A stretch of DNA of 64,000 bases. Origin: Mumia sp050632745 (GTDB taxonomy: Bacteria; Actinomycetota; Actinomycetes; Propionibacteriales; Nocardioidaceae). The stretch lies in the NCBI RefSeq assembly GCF_050632745.1, contig NZ_JBODSD010000002.1, forward strand, positions 62,001-126,000, given 5' to 3'. The position numbers were made by a program, and so were the translations under genes. Positions 32,204-38,883 of the stretch are shown piece by piece; the stretch's first letter is position 1; each line of letters starts with the position of its first letter. Below the pieces are notes generated by a model that saw only the letters and a program-made list of their open reading frames with translations, ran no database searches and had not been told where the DNA came from.

Positions 32204-32793
32204 CGGCTCGCCTCCCGCTCGATGCGGTCGGAGGACTCGTGTGGCACGGGAAGGCCGAGCTTCGCGGCGAGCTGGCGGCGGGCCTCGGCGTGCCCCTGCC
32301 AGCGCCAGTAGTCAGCCTGGTCGCCGTCACCCCTCGTGTTGCGAAGCGCCTGGACGTACTCGGGCCGCTGGTTGATGTGGTCGACCACCGGATCGAGCGC
32401 GTCGCGCTTCACCGCGTCCACGGTCGGCTGCTCGGAGAACAGGGCGAGGACGGTGGTGGCCTCGGGCAGCCATGCCTCAACGCACGACCGCTGCAGCTCT
32501 TCGGTGTAGGTCTCGAACATCACGTCACGCTCAGCGAGCGCCCGCGCCACCGTCCCCACGTCGGGCAGGACGTGCGGTCCGTCGTCGAGAGCCGCGAGGA
32601 TGGCGTGCGCGCACCGGTCCCGCGTGACGTCGACCTCCGCCGCGGCCCGCGCCCGCGCGACGGCAGCCTCGCTGCGTTCCAGGCGGTCCAGCAGCGCGAG
32701 GAGGATCTTCGGCCTTGCCGCGATGCTCGCTGCGGTTGTGTTCGGTGCAGCCTGCGCCTTCGCGCGCAGATCGGCGAAGTCGATGTCCGTCAT
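32200..32793 (-). CDS. 197-aa helical hypothetical protein
   Basis: From ATG 32793 (ATGA overlap). A coiled-coil N-terminus (ILLALLDRLERSEAAVARARAAAE), a helical middle and a basic C-terminus with YWRWQGHAEARRQLAAKLG. No recognised catalytic motif. Confidence 0.62.
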   Translation of the reverse strand: MTDIDFADLRAKAQAAPNTTAASIAARPKILLALLDRLERSEAAVARARAAAEVDVTRDRCAHAILAALDDGPHVLPDVGTVARALAERDVMFETYTEELQRSCVEAWLPEATTVLALFSEQPTVDAVKRDALDPVVDHINQRPEYVQALRNTRGDGDQADYWRWQGHAEARRQLAAKLGLPVPHESSDRIEREASR

Positions 32794-33167
32794 CGGTCGG
32801 CCTCCGGATCCCAGAGGACGGTGAGCGGCAGTCCGAGGTCACTCCACTTGATGGGCGAGGACATGCCAAACACGAAGCCGGAGGCGTCGTCGTAGCGGCA
32901 GGCGATGGTGCCGCCGGCGCTGCGGACGACGGTCTCGCGGGGGAGCGCCGCACGTTCGGCGGGCGTCTCGATCAGCCTGGGAAGGGCGAGCCGGATCAGC
33001 GCGTGAGCGTGTCCGTTCAGCAGGGACGTGACCGCGCCGTCGACGTGGTCCATGAGGTGCTTCGCATCCTCGACCCACTGCTGGTCGGTCCAGCCGTTGC
33101 GGTCGACCATCATCGATTCGTGCGCCTGGTCCATCTGGCGGCGGATCGCCTCGGCCATCTCGTTCAT
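32790..33167 (-). CDS. 125-aa hypothetical protein
   Basis: ATG 33167 chosen because it overlaps the previous stop as ATGA; another ATG lies three codons upstream. Helical first half (AEAIRRQMDQAHESMMVDRNGW), then a beta segment (VVRSAGGTIACRYDDASGFVF). Not recognised. Confidence 0.62.
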   Translation of the reverse strand: MNEMAEAIRRQMDQAHESMMVDRNGWTDQQWVEDAKHLMDHVDGAVTSLLNGHAHALIRLALPRLIETPAERAALPRETVVRSAGGTIACRYDDASGFVFGMSSPIKWSDLGLPLTVLWDPEADR

Positions 33168-33712
33168 CGCTTGCACCCCCGCGGCTTCGCGAAGCGGTGC
33201 GACTCCCCGAACGACGACGCCGAGGAGTCACCGACGAGGATGTAGTGGCCGGGCCGCGACTCGGCGTACCACTGGATCTCGGCGCCCGGCTTGAACCGCT
33301 TCTTCCGGAACTGCTTGAGGCTGTACTCGTGCTGCGCGTTCATGCCGCGGGTGCCGATGAACCGTACGCCTGGGGCGACGAACTCGACGGTCACCCGGCC
33401 CCGCGGGCGGCGGCACGTCGGCTCGACGTAGCGGACGAGCGGGAGCGCGGCCGGCTTCGCCTCCGGAGGGTCGACCGGGTCGACGGGGGTGAGGACGAGC
33501 GCGCCGCCGGCGAGCGCCTGGCACGACCCGTTGAGGGGCATCACGCCGGTGCCGAGGGCGGCGCCGAGCTCGGTCGCCTGGTCGTATGACACCAGCGACC
33601 AGCCGGAGTCGGTGCGGTAGCAGACGGGCTGCTCGGGAGCGTCGGCTCGGGCAGCGCCGCCGACACCGACGACCAGCGCGGCGGCAGTGAGGACGGTGGT
33701 GAGTCGGTTCAT
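33164..33712 (-). CDS. Secreted protein with Sec signal peptide
   Basis: A 182-aa product from ATG 33712 behind AGGAG. The start MNRLTTVLTAAALVVGVGGAARADA is a clear signal peptide, cleaved about residue 24. The mature part has Cys pairs (PVCYR ... NGSCQ; CRRPRG ... GCKR) and beta-rich segments (VEFVAPGVRFIGTRG). A secreted protein in an early operon could act at the cell envelope or alter the lysogen; no enzyme family is recognised. Confidence 0.72.
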   Translation of the reverse strand: MNRLTTVLTAAALVVGVGGAARADAPEQPVCYRTDSGWSLVSYDQATELGAALGTGVMPLNGSCQALAGGALVLTPVDPVDPPEAKPAALPLVRYVEPTCRRPRGRVTVEFVAPGVRFIGTRGMNAQHEYSLKQFRKKRFKPGAEIQWYAESRPGHYILVGDSSASSFGESHRFAKPRGCKR

Positions 33713-33987
33713 CGGGCTGCTCCTGTGAGGGCGTGGGTGAGGTCGGAGGTGACGTTCTCGAGCTGGGACGCTCGGAGGCACACGCCGGGGTCGGTGGTCG
33801 AGATCGCGCGGAGGTCGACCGCGCGCTGGCGGTACGACTCGGCCAGGGTCCGGACGCGTCCGAGAGCGATCTCCTGCTGGCGGTGCTCGGAGATGAGTGC
33901 CTGGAGGAGCTGCCGCTCGCGGGGGGCGAGCATCGGCACGGCGTCCGTCACCGCGCGGGTCAGGCGGGCGTACCGGCCGGGCTTCAT
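33709..33987 (-). CDS. 92-aa helical hypothetical protein
   Basis: From ATG 33987 (ATGA overlap). Arg-rich helices (KPGRYARLTRAVTDAVPMLAPRER, QQEIALGRVRTLAESYRQRA) and one Cys. No motif. Confidence 0.58.
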   Translation of the reverse strand: MKPGRYARLTRAVTDAVPMLAPRERQLLQALISEHRQQEIALGRVRTLAESYRQRAVDLRAISTTDPGVCLRASQLENVTSDLTHALTGAAR

Positions 33988-34079
33988 CGCGGCCACCGCC
34001 AGCCCCGCCCGAGGAAGTACTCGCCGACCGTGCAGGCGCGCTGTGACGCGAGGACCGCGAACACGACGCGGCCGATCAC
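33984..34079 (-). CDS. 31-aa small protein
   Basis: GTG 34079 overlaps the preceding stop (GTGA) and the stop overlaps the next ATG (ATGA), so it closes an otherwise empty 90-base gap. MIGRVVFAVLASQRACTVGEY then FLGRGWRW has third-position GC like neighbouring genes. Function unknown. Confidence 0.5.
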   Translation of the reverse strand: MIGRVVFAVLASQRACTVGEYFLGRGWRWPR

Positions 34080-34312
34080 GTTGCCACCGCCTTGCAGACG
34101 GTGTGCTGGCACCACCGCAGCGGGCCGTCGTGCTCGTCGTCGTGTGCACGGCGGATGACGTCGATGAGCGAGTCGGTGGTCGGGTGGCCTTCGCCGACGT
34201 ACACCCAGCCCGCTTCCTCGAGCTCGGAGGCGTCGACGTCCACGTCGACGTAGTCGATGTTGACCGTCGTGCTGAACCGGGGCGGTCGCTTCTCCGCAGC
34301 GAGCGCGCTCAC
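34076..34312 (-). CDS. 78-aa hypothetical protein
   Basis: GTG 34312 (GTGA overlap). A beta-start (TTVNIDYVDVDVDASELEEAG) and a C-terminal helix with HDDEHDGPLRWCQHTVC. No recognised family. Confidence 0.58.
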   Translation of the reverse strand: MSALAAEKRPPRFSTTVNIDYVDVDVDASELEEAGWVYVGEGHPTTDSLIDVIRRAHDDEHDGPLRWCQHTVCKAVAT

Positions 34313-34638
34313 GACAGCCAGCCCGCCACGACCACCGCGAGCAACACCGCCGTGCCGACGGCCACCGCAGCGACCCACGACCACGTCGCGACGTTCACCC
34401 AGTCGATGCGCGGCCGGGGCGGCACGGTCATGGCCATCACCGGGGCGAGTCGCGAGGGGTGTCCCTCACGGTCGACCGGCATGCCGACGGCCTCGGCGAC
34501 TGCCTCGAGCTGCAGGTCGCGGCCTTCGCAGATCGCGCACCAGGTCGTACGGCCGTCGCAGCGGCAGGTTGCCCAGTCGGCGTGCCGCAGCGCCGGTGTG
34601 CCGTCGGCGAGGAAACCGGATGGGTGGACGTGCGTCAT
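34309..34638 (-). CDS. Zinc-type protein with C-terminal membrane anchor
   Basis: A 109-aa product from ATG 34638. ATCRCDGRTTWCAICEG is a four-Cys zinc site in the first half. The C-terminal ~22 residues (WSWVAAVAVGTAVLLAVVVAGW) form one TM. A tail-anchored small protein of unknown role. Confidence 0.65.
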   Translation of the reverse strand: MTHVHPSGFLADGTPALRHADWATCRCDGRTTWCAICEGRDLQLEAVAEAVGMPVDREGHPSRLAPVMAMTVPPRPRIDWVNVATWSWVAAVAVGTAVLLAVVVAGWLS

Positions 34639-34934
34639 CGGGTGACCTCCGTGTCGATGCGGTCGGCGCCGGCGTGCCTGGCGTAGACGCACACGTCCTC
34701 GCCGGTGATGTGCGCGATCGCCTGCGCGGTAGCGGCCGCGAGCGACTCGAGGTAGTCGACGGCGGCGCGGCGATCGCGGATCCGGTCGCGCACCAGACCG
34801 CGGTCGATCGGGAAGGCGATCCCGACCTCGGGCGACAGGTCGAGACGACCGACGACCTTGTGAGCGGGGTTCGCGGTGTACTGGGCGCGCTCCGCCCGAG
34901 ACGGGTAGAGCTCGATGACGGCGGCCTGCATCAC
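34635..34934 (-). CDS. 99-aa hypothetical protein
   Basis: Starts GTG ATG at 34934. QAAVIELYPSRAERAQYTANPAHKVVG then a helical half (RDRIRDRRAAVDYLESLAAATAQAI). Coupled to both neighbours. Not recognised. Confidence 0.58.
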   Translation of the reverse strand: MMQAAVIELYPSRAERAQYTANPAHKVVGRLDLSPEVGIAFPIDRGLVRDRIRDRRAAVDYLESLAAATAQAIAHITGEDVCVYARHAGADRIDTEVTR

Positions 34935-35371
34935 GCCACCTGCCCATCGATCGCGCCGGTGGTCGCCGGGGTGAGCTCGTGGCCCCGCGAGATGTCGTCG
35001 CGGATCGCGACGACCGCGTCAAACGCCTCGTGAGCCGTTGTCAGGGCACGCTCGGCGTCGGCGACCCGGCGTGCGGCGGCCATCTGCACGTCGACCAGAT
35101 GCGCCGACACCTCGTCCGGTCGGGCTGCGAACAGCGACAGGCTCGCCCCAGCCTTGAAGACCTTCACCGTTGGCGTCGGCTGATAACCCGACTCGACCTC
35201 GAGCGCCGTGAAGGCAGCGTCGGTGCCGTTGTTCATGACGTCGCGGACGATCCCGAAGATCAGCTTCGTGCCGCCGTACGCGTCGTCGACGCGCTTGTAG
35301 ACGTCGCCCGGCTTCAGCTCGGTGATCGTGACGACCTTCGCCGACGCCTGGATGAGCGTGGTTGTGTCCAT
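34931..35371 (-). CDS. 146-aa hypothetical protein, first gene of the main early operon
   Basis: ATG 35371 behind AGAAGGG, after the hairpin at 35450-35490, so it probably opens a new transcript. N-terminal small barrel-like part (TITELKPGDVYKRVDDAYGGTK) and a C-terminal coiled coil (MAAARRVADAERALTTAHEAFDA). Function unknown. Confidence 0.62.
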   Translation of the reverse strand: MDTTTLIQASAKVVTITELKPGDVYKRVDDAYGGTKLIFGIVRDVMNNGTDAAFTALEVESGYQPTPTVKVFKAGASLSLFAARPDEVSAHLVDVQMAAARRVADAERALTTAHEAFDAVVAIRDDISRGHELTPATTGAIDGQVA

Positions 35372-35449
35372 GGGTGTCGTACCCTTCTGGTAGTGGTTGC
35401 GGCCGCGGCGTGCGTGAAGGTGTGCCGCGGTCGTGCTGCGTCTGGTGCT

Positions 35450-35490
35450 CGGCGGGTGCGCGGTCCTGTTTCGGCAGCGCGCACCCGCCG
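35450..35490 (-). terminator. 12-bp stem hairpin after the lipoprotein gene
   Basis: CGGCGGGTGCGC and GCGCACCCGCCG pair perfectly around a 17-base loop, beginning 11 bases after the stop of the gene at 35502 on the minus strand. It probably ends the membrane protein/lipoprotein transcript. The rest of 35372-35501 shows no gene. Confidence 0.7.
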
Positions 35491-35501
35491 GGTCCGAGGT
35501 G

Positions 35502-36062
35502 CTACTTCTGACGTGCCTGACCGAGCGGCTCCGCGTCCTTGAAGCGGGGGAGCGGCTGGTCGTAGACGAGGGCGTTGATGCCTTGGCCGGTCGTGTACTC
35601 GATGTACGCGCCAGAGGTGGCGTCGAAGCCGTAGAAGACGGCGCAGTTCGAGCCGGAGGAGTACGTTCCGTCGACCGACGGCGCGGGCGCCTGCACCTTC
35701 TCCGACGAGCCGTCACCAGGACGGTCGACCCACGTGTACGGGGGGATCAGGCTGGTGCAGTACGACACCGGCAGGCCCGTGAGCACGTAGTAGCCGATGG
35801 TGTCGCCGGCGGCGTTGAGCAGGTAGACGTACGACAGCTTCGATGGGTCGTCCCACGTCTTGATCCAGCGGTTCTTCGTCTCCCGTGTGGGGGAGTAGCC
35901 CATGCTCGCGGCGGGCTGCTTCGACGTGAGCGTCGAGTACGTGTGCTGGCGGGCCGTGTCCTCCTTCTGTGTGGCGCTCGTCGTGGTGTCGCACGCGGAG
36001 AGCGTGAGCGCGACGGCGATCGCGGCGAAGAGGATCGTGAGCGGGCGGGTCAGGCGGTGCAT
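35502..36062 (-). CDS. Phage-encoded lipoprotein
   Basis: A 186-aa product from ATG 36062. MHRLTRPLTILFAAIAVALTLSAC is a lipoprotein signal peptide with lipobox LSAC (Cys24). The mature part contains NRWIKTWDDPSKLSYVYLL, SYCTSLIPPYTWVDRP and NCAVFYGFDA. Actinophages often pair such a lipoprotein with the small membrane protein encoded just before it (13-base overlap). Position near the immunity genes suggests expression in the lysogen and a role at the cell surface, possibly exclusion. Confidence 0.8.
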   Translation of the reverse strand: MHRLTRPLTILFAAIAVALTLSACDTTTSATQKEDTARQHTYSTLTSKQPAASMGYSPTRETKNRWIKTWDDPSKLSYVYLLNAAGDTIGYYVLTGLPVSYCTSLIPPYTWVDRPGDGSSEKVQAPAPSVDGTYSSGSNCAVFYGFDATSGAYIEYTTGQGINALVYDQPLPRFKDAEPLGQARQK

Positions 36063-36493
36063 GAGGTCTCCTTGGCGTTGATGTCGAGCTGGTAGGGGAG
36101 GTCGGAGGAGAGAAACTGGCCGGAGGTGTAGGTCTTCGCGGCGTCGGTGTTGTAGCGGCGGATCGCCTGGGCCCGGACCGCGCGGGACGCGGTGACGTTC
36201 GCGGCGATCTGCTGCTTGCGCTCGGGGCTGGCGGTCGCCATCTCCTCAAGCTGCACGCGGATGGAATCCTCGGTCGCCTGGACGGACGCGCAGCGGTCGA
36301 AGAACGAGTCGTACGCGGCGATCCGGTACGCACCGTTGGCCTCGACGAGGTTCCGCTTCGAGGTCTCGCCTCGGAAGCCGGCGGACTGCTGGGAGAACCA
36401 GCCGAACCCGTAGACCCCGACCACGAGGGCGAGGGCGATGGCGGCCAGGCCGCCGAGGATGGCGCCGACCACGGCGCCGGTGGAGCGAAGCAT
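36050..36493 (-). CDS. Actinophage membrane protein with N-terminal TM
   Basis: A 147-aa product from ATG 36493 behind AGGAG. TM at ~residues 8-33 (VVGAILGGLAAIALALVVGVYGF), then an extracytoplasmic-type domain with EANGAYRIAAYDSFFDRCASVQA and a C-terminal SGQFLSSDLPYQL, blocks familiar from small actinophage membrane proteins. Encoded with the lipoprotein. Function unknown. Confidence 0.78.
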   Translation of the reverse strand: MLRSTGAVVGAILGGLAAIALALVVGVYGFGWFSQQSAGFRGETSKRNLVEANGAYRIAAYDSFFDRCASVQATEDSIRVQLEEMATASPERKQQIAANVTASRAVRAQAIRRYNTDAAKTYTSGQFLSSDLPYQLDINAKETSCTA

Positions 36494-36532
36494 GGAGTGC
36501 TCCTGCGGTGGGTGATGGATGGGTGGGTCTGA

Positions 36533-36562
36533 CCTCGCCCCGCCGGGGGAAACGGGGCGAGG
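36533..36562 (-). terminator. 10-bp stem hairpin ending the immunity/antirepressor transcript
   Basis: CCTCGCCCCG and CGGGGCGAGG pair perfectly around a 10-base loop. For leftward transcription it follows the antirepressor region and precedes the membrane protein gene, so it would insulate the two units. Confidence 0.65.
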
Positions 36563-36598
36563 AGATCTCAGGGCGAGGGGTCGCCGTTCTCCTGCGGC

Positions 36599-36627
36599 GT
36601 GATCCCGCCGCTCGGTACGGTTCGGCG
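36599..36627 (+). promoter_or_regulatory. Probable promoter of the plus-strand cargo gene 36628
   Basis: TACGGT at 36616-36621 ends six bases before the ATG. CGTGA, CCGCC and CGGTACGGT elements are in the same order as upstream of 5694. Confidence 0.5.
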
Positions 36628-36885
36628 ATGGAACTGCGACACGCGCTGGACGAGATCGAGGAACGGGCCAGGGAGCATGCGCTCCACTGGAAGGAGTCGG
36701 ACGCGCTTCTCCAGAGCGGAACGCCGACGGCCCCCGTCGAGCACGCGATCGCGAACGTGTACCAGCAGGCGCTGAACGCTCAGGCCGACGCGATCGCCGC
36801 GATGCAGCTCTCGGTCAAGATCGGCCGCGCACTGCTCGGCCTGGCCGACGACGTCGAAGAACTCGAGCTGCGACTGCCCGAGTAG
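36628..36885 (+). CDS. 85-aa coiled-coil protein, plus-strand cargo (moron)
   Basis: ATG 36628; the product is almost wholly helical (MELRHALDEIEERAREHALH ... IGRALLGLADDVEELELRLPE). Third-position GC is high in this frame and low in the opposing leftward frame, so the plus strand is coding. It has its own promoter and is followed directly by a hairpin, like a typical moron. It appears to have displaced most of a leftward gene (stub at 36883-36936). Function unknown. Confidence 0.72.
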   Translation: MELRHALDEIEERAREHALHWKESDALLQSGTPTAPVEHAIANVYQQALNAQADAIAAMQLSVKIGRALLGLADDVEELELRLPE

Positions 36886-36936
36886 CCACCGCTTCGGCCG
36901 GTGGCGGGCGAGCTGCTCGATGTACGGGCTCGTCAT
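36883..36936 (-). pseudogene. N-terminal stub of a gene displaced by the cargo gene
   Basis: ATG 36936 overlaps the antirepressor stop (ATGA) and opens MTSPYIEQLARHRPKRW with normal third-position GC. Beyond that the frame runs on to 36568, opposite the plus-strand gene, but with abnormal codon use. The simplest reading is that only about 17 codons of an older gene remain. Confidence 0.45.
36885..36905 (+). terminator. Terminator hairpin of the 36628 gene
   Basis: GCCACCG and CGGTGGC pair around a 7-base loop, starting on the last base of the TAG stop. It ends the plus-strand cargo transcript before it meets the leftward antirepressor gene. Confidence 0.6.
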
Positions 36937-37706
36937 GACGCCTCCCCGTCGATGACGGCGAGTCCCTGACCTCCGATGAGCTCCCGCAGGCGCTCGAGGC
37001 CCTTCGGGGTCACGCGGACCTGCGGGTCGGCCTGCTTGCGCTCGCCGGTGTGCTCGTCGAAGTAGCCCGAGGTGACGCGCTCGACGAGGAGGCCGGCGTT
37101 GACGGCGGTCTGCTTCGCCTGCCAGCGTCCGCCGCGGCGGAAGATCCATCCGTGGTCGTCGAGCCAGGCGTAGAGCTTCCGGGGCCCGGTCTCGATGCCG
37201 CCGCGGGCGAGGACCTTCGCCGCGTCGGAGACGGTGAAGTCCCCATCGGCCGCCGCGAGTCCGTTCCACGCCGCGGCCGGGGCCTCGAGCGCCTTCGCTC
37301 GCTCCTGGGCCGCGGCAATGCGGTCCTGGAGTCCGGCGATCACCTGCGCCGTCATCTCCTCGAACGAGATGCCGACCGGTGCGCCGTACGATCCCGTACG
37401 GCGAATCGCCGGGATGACGTCGTGGGTGACCCAATCCTGGAACGCGAGCGCTTCAGGCTTACGGCTCTGGAAGATCACCGCGTACAGCCCGGACTCGCTC
37501 ACGATCCGCGCGGTCTGGGTCCGGCCCATCGAGTCGATGACCTCAGCAGTACTTAGGTCATCGACCCTGAGCCGGCCCGCGACCATCGTGGGGTTGGTCA
37601 GGTCGAGCACGCTGCACACGTCGGCGAGCACGAACCAGGGATCGCCGTCACGGACCACAACGCGTACCTGGTGCTCGTCGTAGCGGAAGAGGTCGAGGGC
37701 GGTCAT
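36933..37706 (-). CDS. ant: Phage antirepressor, Bro-N plus KilAC
   Basis: A 257-aa product from ATG 37706. Bro-N domain ~1-105: FRYDEHQVRVVVRDGDPWFVLADVC, then GLYAVIFQSRKPEALAFQDWV and VIPAIRRTGSY. KilAC domain ~135-250: FTVSDAAKVLARGGIETGPRKLYAWLDDHGWI and VTPKGLERL. Proteins of this build inactivate or compete with the phage repressor. It is third in the leftward immunity operon. Confidence 0.93.
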   Translation of the reverse strand: MTALDLFRYDEHQVRVVVRDGDPWFVLADVCSVLDLTNPTMVAGRLRVDDLSTAEVIDSMGRTQTARIVSESGLYAVIFQSRKPEALAFQDWVTHDVIPAIRRTGSYGAPVGISFEEMTAQVIAGLQDRIAAAQERAKALEAPAAAWNGLAAADGDFTVSDAAKVLARGGIETGPRKLYAWLDDHGWIFRRGGRWQAKQTAVNAGLLVERVTSGYFDEHTGERKQADPQVRVTPKGLERLRELIGGQGLAVIDGEAS

Positions 37707-37924
37707 GCCGACCGCCTCCGCTGGCGCGCGCTCAACCGCTCAGCACGAGGCTGAGCTGCGGGGGCATTGCCGGCGAGGAACTGCTCGAGGGCGGCCTCGG
37801 TGATTCGCCACCGGTTCCCGAGCTTCACCGCGCGCAGCGCGCCGGACTCGCATTGCCGGCGAACGTAGTCTTCGGTCATGGCGAGCCGCTCGGCGACCTG
37901 GGACGTGGTGAGGACGTTGATCAT
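37703..37924 (-). CDS. xis: Excisionase-like winged HTH protein
   Basis: A 73-aa product from ATG 37924 (ATGA overlap). MINVLTTSQVAERLAMTEDYVRRQCESGALRAVKLGNRWRITEAALEQFL in segments is the helix-turn-helix plus wing of the excisionase/MerR-type domain, followed by a basic tail. Position with the antirepressor and Cro-like gene fits a directionality factor for the integrase. A general DNA-binding role is possible. Confidence 0.82.
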   Translation of the reverse strand: MINVLTTSQVAERLAMTEDYVRRQCESGALRAVKLGNRWRITEAALEQFLAGNAPAAQPRAERLSARQRRRSA

Positions 37925-38181
37925 GCGGCGCTCCGAGTTGCCTCGTCCTCGGCGATGCGCATGAACTCGAAGATCGAGAGGCCGAACGCAGTGGCGATCA
38001 GGTCGAGCTCGGCGACGTCGAACGCCTTGCGGCCGGTCATCCGCGCCGAGAGCGTGTTCTCCGACATGCTGATCTGATTCGCGAGCCAGGACTGGCTGAG
38101 GCCGCGGCGCGCCAGCTCGACCGTTACCGCTTTTGCGGTAGCCACCTTCGGACTGATGGCTGGGGGTGGAGTGGGGGGCAT
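37921..38181 (-). CDS. Cro-like XRE-family regulator (leftward)
   Basis: An 86-aa product from ATG 38181. HTH: AVTVELARRGLSQSWLANQISMSENTLSARM, then AFDVAELDLIATAFGL. It is the first gene of the leftward lytic-type operon and divergent from the regulator at 38260. One of the three TACCGC-N4-GCGGTA sites lies inside its own codons 14-19. By position it is the Cro-equivalent, but which of the two regulators maintains lysogeny is not proven. Confidence 0.85.
   Translation of the reverse strand: MPPTPPPAISPKVATAKAVTVELARRGLSQSWLANQISMSENTLSARMTGRKAFDVAELDLIATAFGLSIFEFMRIAEDEATRSAA
38125..38140. promoter_or_regulatory. Immunity operator O1
   Basis: TACCGC-TTTT-GCGGTA, a perfect inverted repeat inside the Cro-like coding region. 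Confidence 0.75.
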
Positions 38182-38187
38182 GAGTAC

Positions 38188-38217
38188 TTTCTACCGGATA
38201 TGCGGTAACGAATGCAA
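38188..38217 (-). promoter_or_regulatory. Leftward early promoter
   Basis: TTGCAT (-35, 38217-38212) and TAGAAA (-10, 38193-38188) are 18 bases apart on the minus strand, with the ATG of the Cro-like gene six bases further on, so a leaderless message is likely. Confidence 0.6.
38192..38207. promoter_or_regulatory. Immunity operator O2
   Basis: TACCGG-ATAT-GCGGTA, one mismatch from O1. It overlaps the end of the leftward promoter. Confidence 0.75.
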
Positions 38218-38222
38218 GCGAT

Positions 38223-38253
38223 TTGGAGTGGTGAACCGCAAAAGCGGTAGAGT
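38223..38253 (+). promoter_or_regulatory. Rightward promoter of the repressor gene
   Basis: TTGGAG (-35) and TAGAGT (-10) with a 19-base spacer. ATG 38260 follows six bases after the -10, again leaderless. Confidence 0.55.
38234..38249. promoter_or_regulatory. Immunity operator O3
   Basis: AACCGC-AAAA-GCGGTA. It lies between -35 and -10 of the rightward promoter and covers the first bases of the -10 element. Its centre is 42 bp (about four turns) from O2. Confidence 0.75.
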
Positions 38254-38259
38254 GCCACC

Positions 38260-38550
38260 ATGGTGAGAAGGAGCGAGATGCGTGAAACATCCCCGGCAAC
38301 GCGCCAGATTTCCGCCGCTCTGAGGAGCAGACGCGAGGAGCTTGGGCTCAGCCAGACAGCGGTTGCGACCTTCATCGGTCGCGGCCAGACCTACGTGTCC
38401 GACCGCGACCGGGGGCTCGAGGCGTGGGACCTGGACGATCTCACGAAGTTGGCGTCGCTCTACAAGCTCGGCTCGTTCTGGCGCCTCATGGAATTTGCGG
38501 GACGTCAGGATGTGGTTGCTGACGAGGCGATCGACCCAGACGAGCACTGA
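38260..38550 (+). CDS. Small XRE-family immunity repressor
   Basis: A 96-aa protein from ATG 38260. HTH: ISAALRSRREELGLSQTAVATFIGRGQTYVSD, then WDLDDLTKLASLYKLG. It is much shorter than lambda CI and has no C-terminal peptidase/dimer domain, so it is not RecA-cleavable by the classic route; the antirepressor may provide induction. It is the only rightward gene in the switch and the best candidate for the lysogenic repressor. Confidence 0.82.
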   Translation: MVRRSEMRETSPATRQISAALRSRREELGLSQTAVATFIGRGQTYVSDRDRGLEAWDLDDLTKLASLYKLGSFWRLMEFAGRQDVVADEAIDPDEH

Positions 38551-38713
38551 TCGCTCCTAGGAGGGAACACGCGACTTCCTCCCGCTGCTCGGCGTCGAGC
38601 GAGCGCTCGATGAACGCCATGCGCACTGACGGGACGTACAGCGATCGCCGGCCCAGGTCGTCTACCTCGCGGACTTGCACACCCAGCATCTCGACCGGCT
38701 GGAACGCCTTCAT
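38486..38713 (-). CDS. Small opposing gene, possibly a degraded protease-type partner
   Basis: A 75-aa frame from ATG 38713 behind an AGGGGG stretch. RRSLYVPSVRMAFIERSLDAEQREEVACSLL has good codon use and looks like the substrate-side segment of ImmA/IrrE-type proteins, but the HExxH motif is absent. The last ~20 codons overlap the end of the repressor gene on the other strand and have poorer codon use. Either a short real gene or a remnant. Confidence 0.42.
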   Translation of the reverse strand: MKAFQPVEMLGVQVREVDDLGRRSLYVPSVRMAFIERSLDAEQREEVACSLLGAISARLGRSPRQQPHPDVPQIP

Positions 38714-38816
38714 TCCTATCTACCCCCTGGCACTACCCCTGGTCCCTCTCGACCACCCAGCGCGGTCCCCCGAGGTGATTGAAACCGTATCGACCGGCAC
38801 TGACGGGGCTATGTGA

Positions 38817-38834
38817 ATCACGCAACCTCGTGAT
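38817..38834. repeat. Inverted repeat ATCACG-N6-CGTGAT
   Basis: Six-base arms with a 6-base spacer, upstream of the RHH gene. Candidate operator. Confidence 0.45.
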
Positions 38835-38848
38835 CATTCTGTGACCAG

Positions 38849-38863
38849 GGGTGTAGTACACCC
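38849..38863. promoter_or_regulatory. Inverted repeat GGGTGTA-G-TACACCC, candidate RHH operator
   Basis: A perfect 7-bp palindrome around a single central base, 20 bases before the GTG of the ribbon-helix-helix gene. Size and position fit autoregulation. Confidence 0.5.
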
Positions 38864-38883
38864 TCGGCGCGTCGGAAGGTGAA

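Noticed and set aside
36568..36882. Leftward frame continuing from the stub at 36936
   Set aside because: Third-position GC drops after about 17 codons while the plus strand shows normal coding, so only the first part is kept as a stub.
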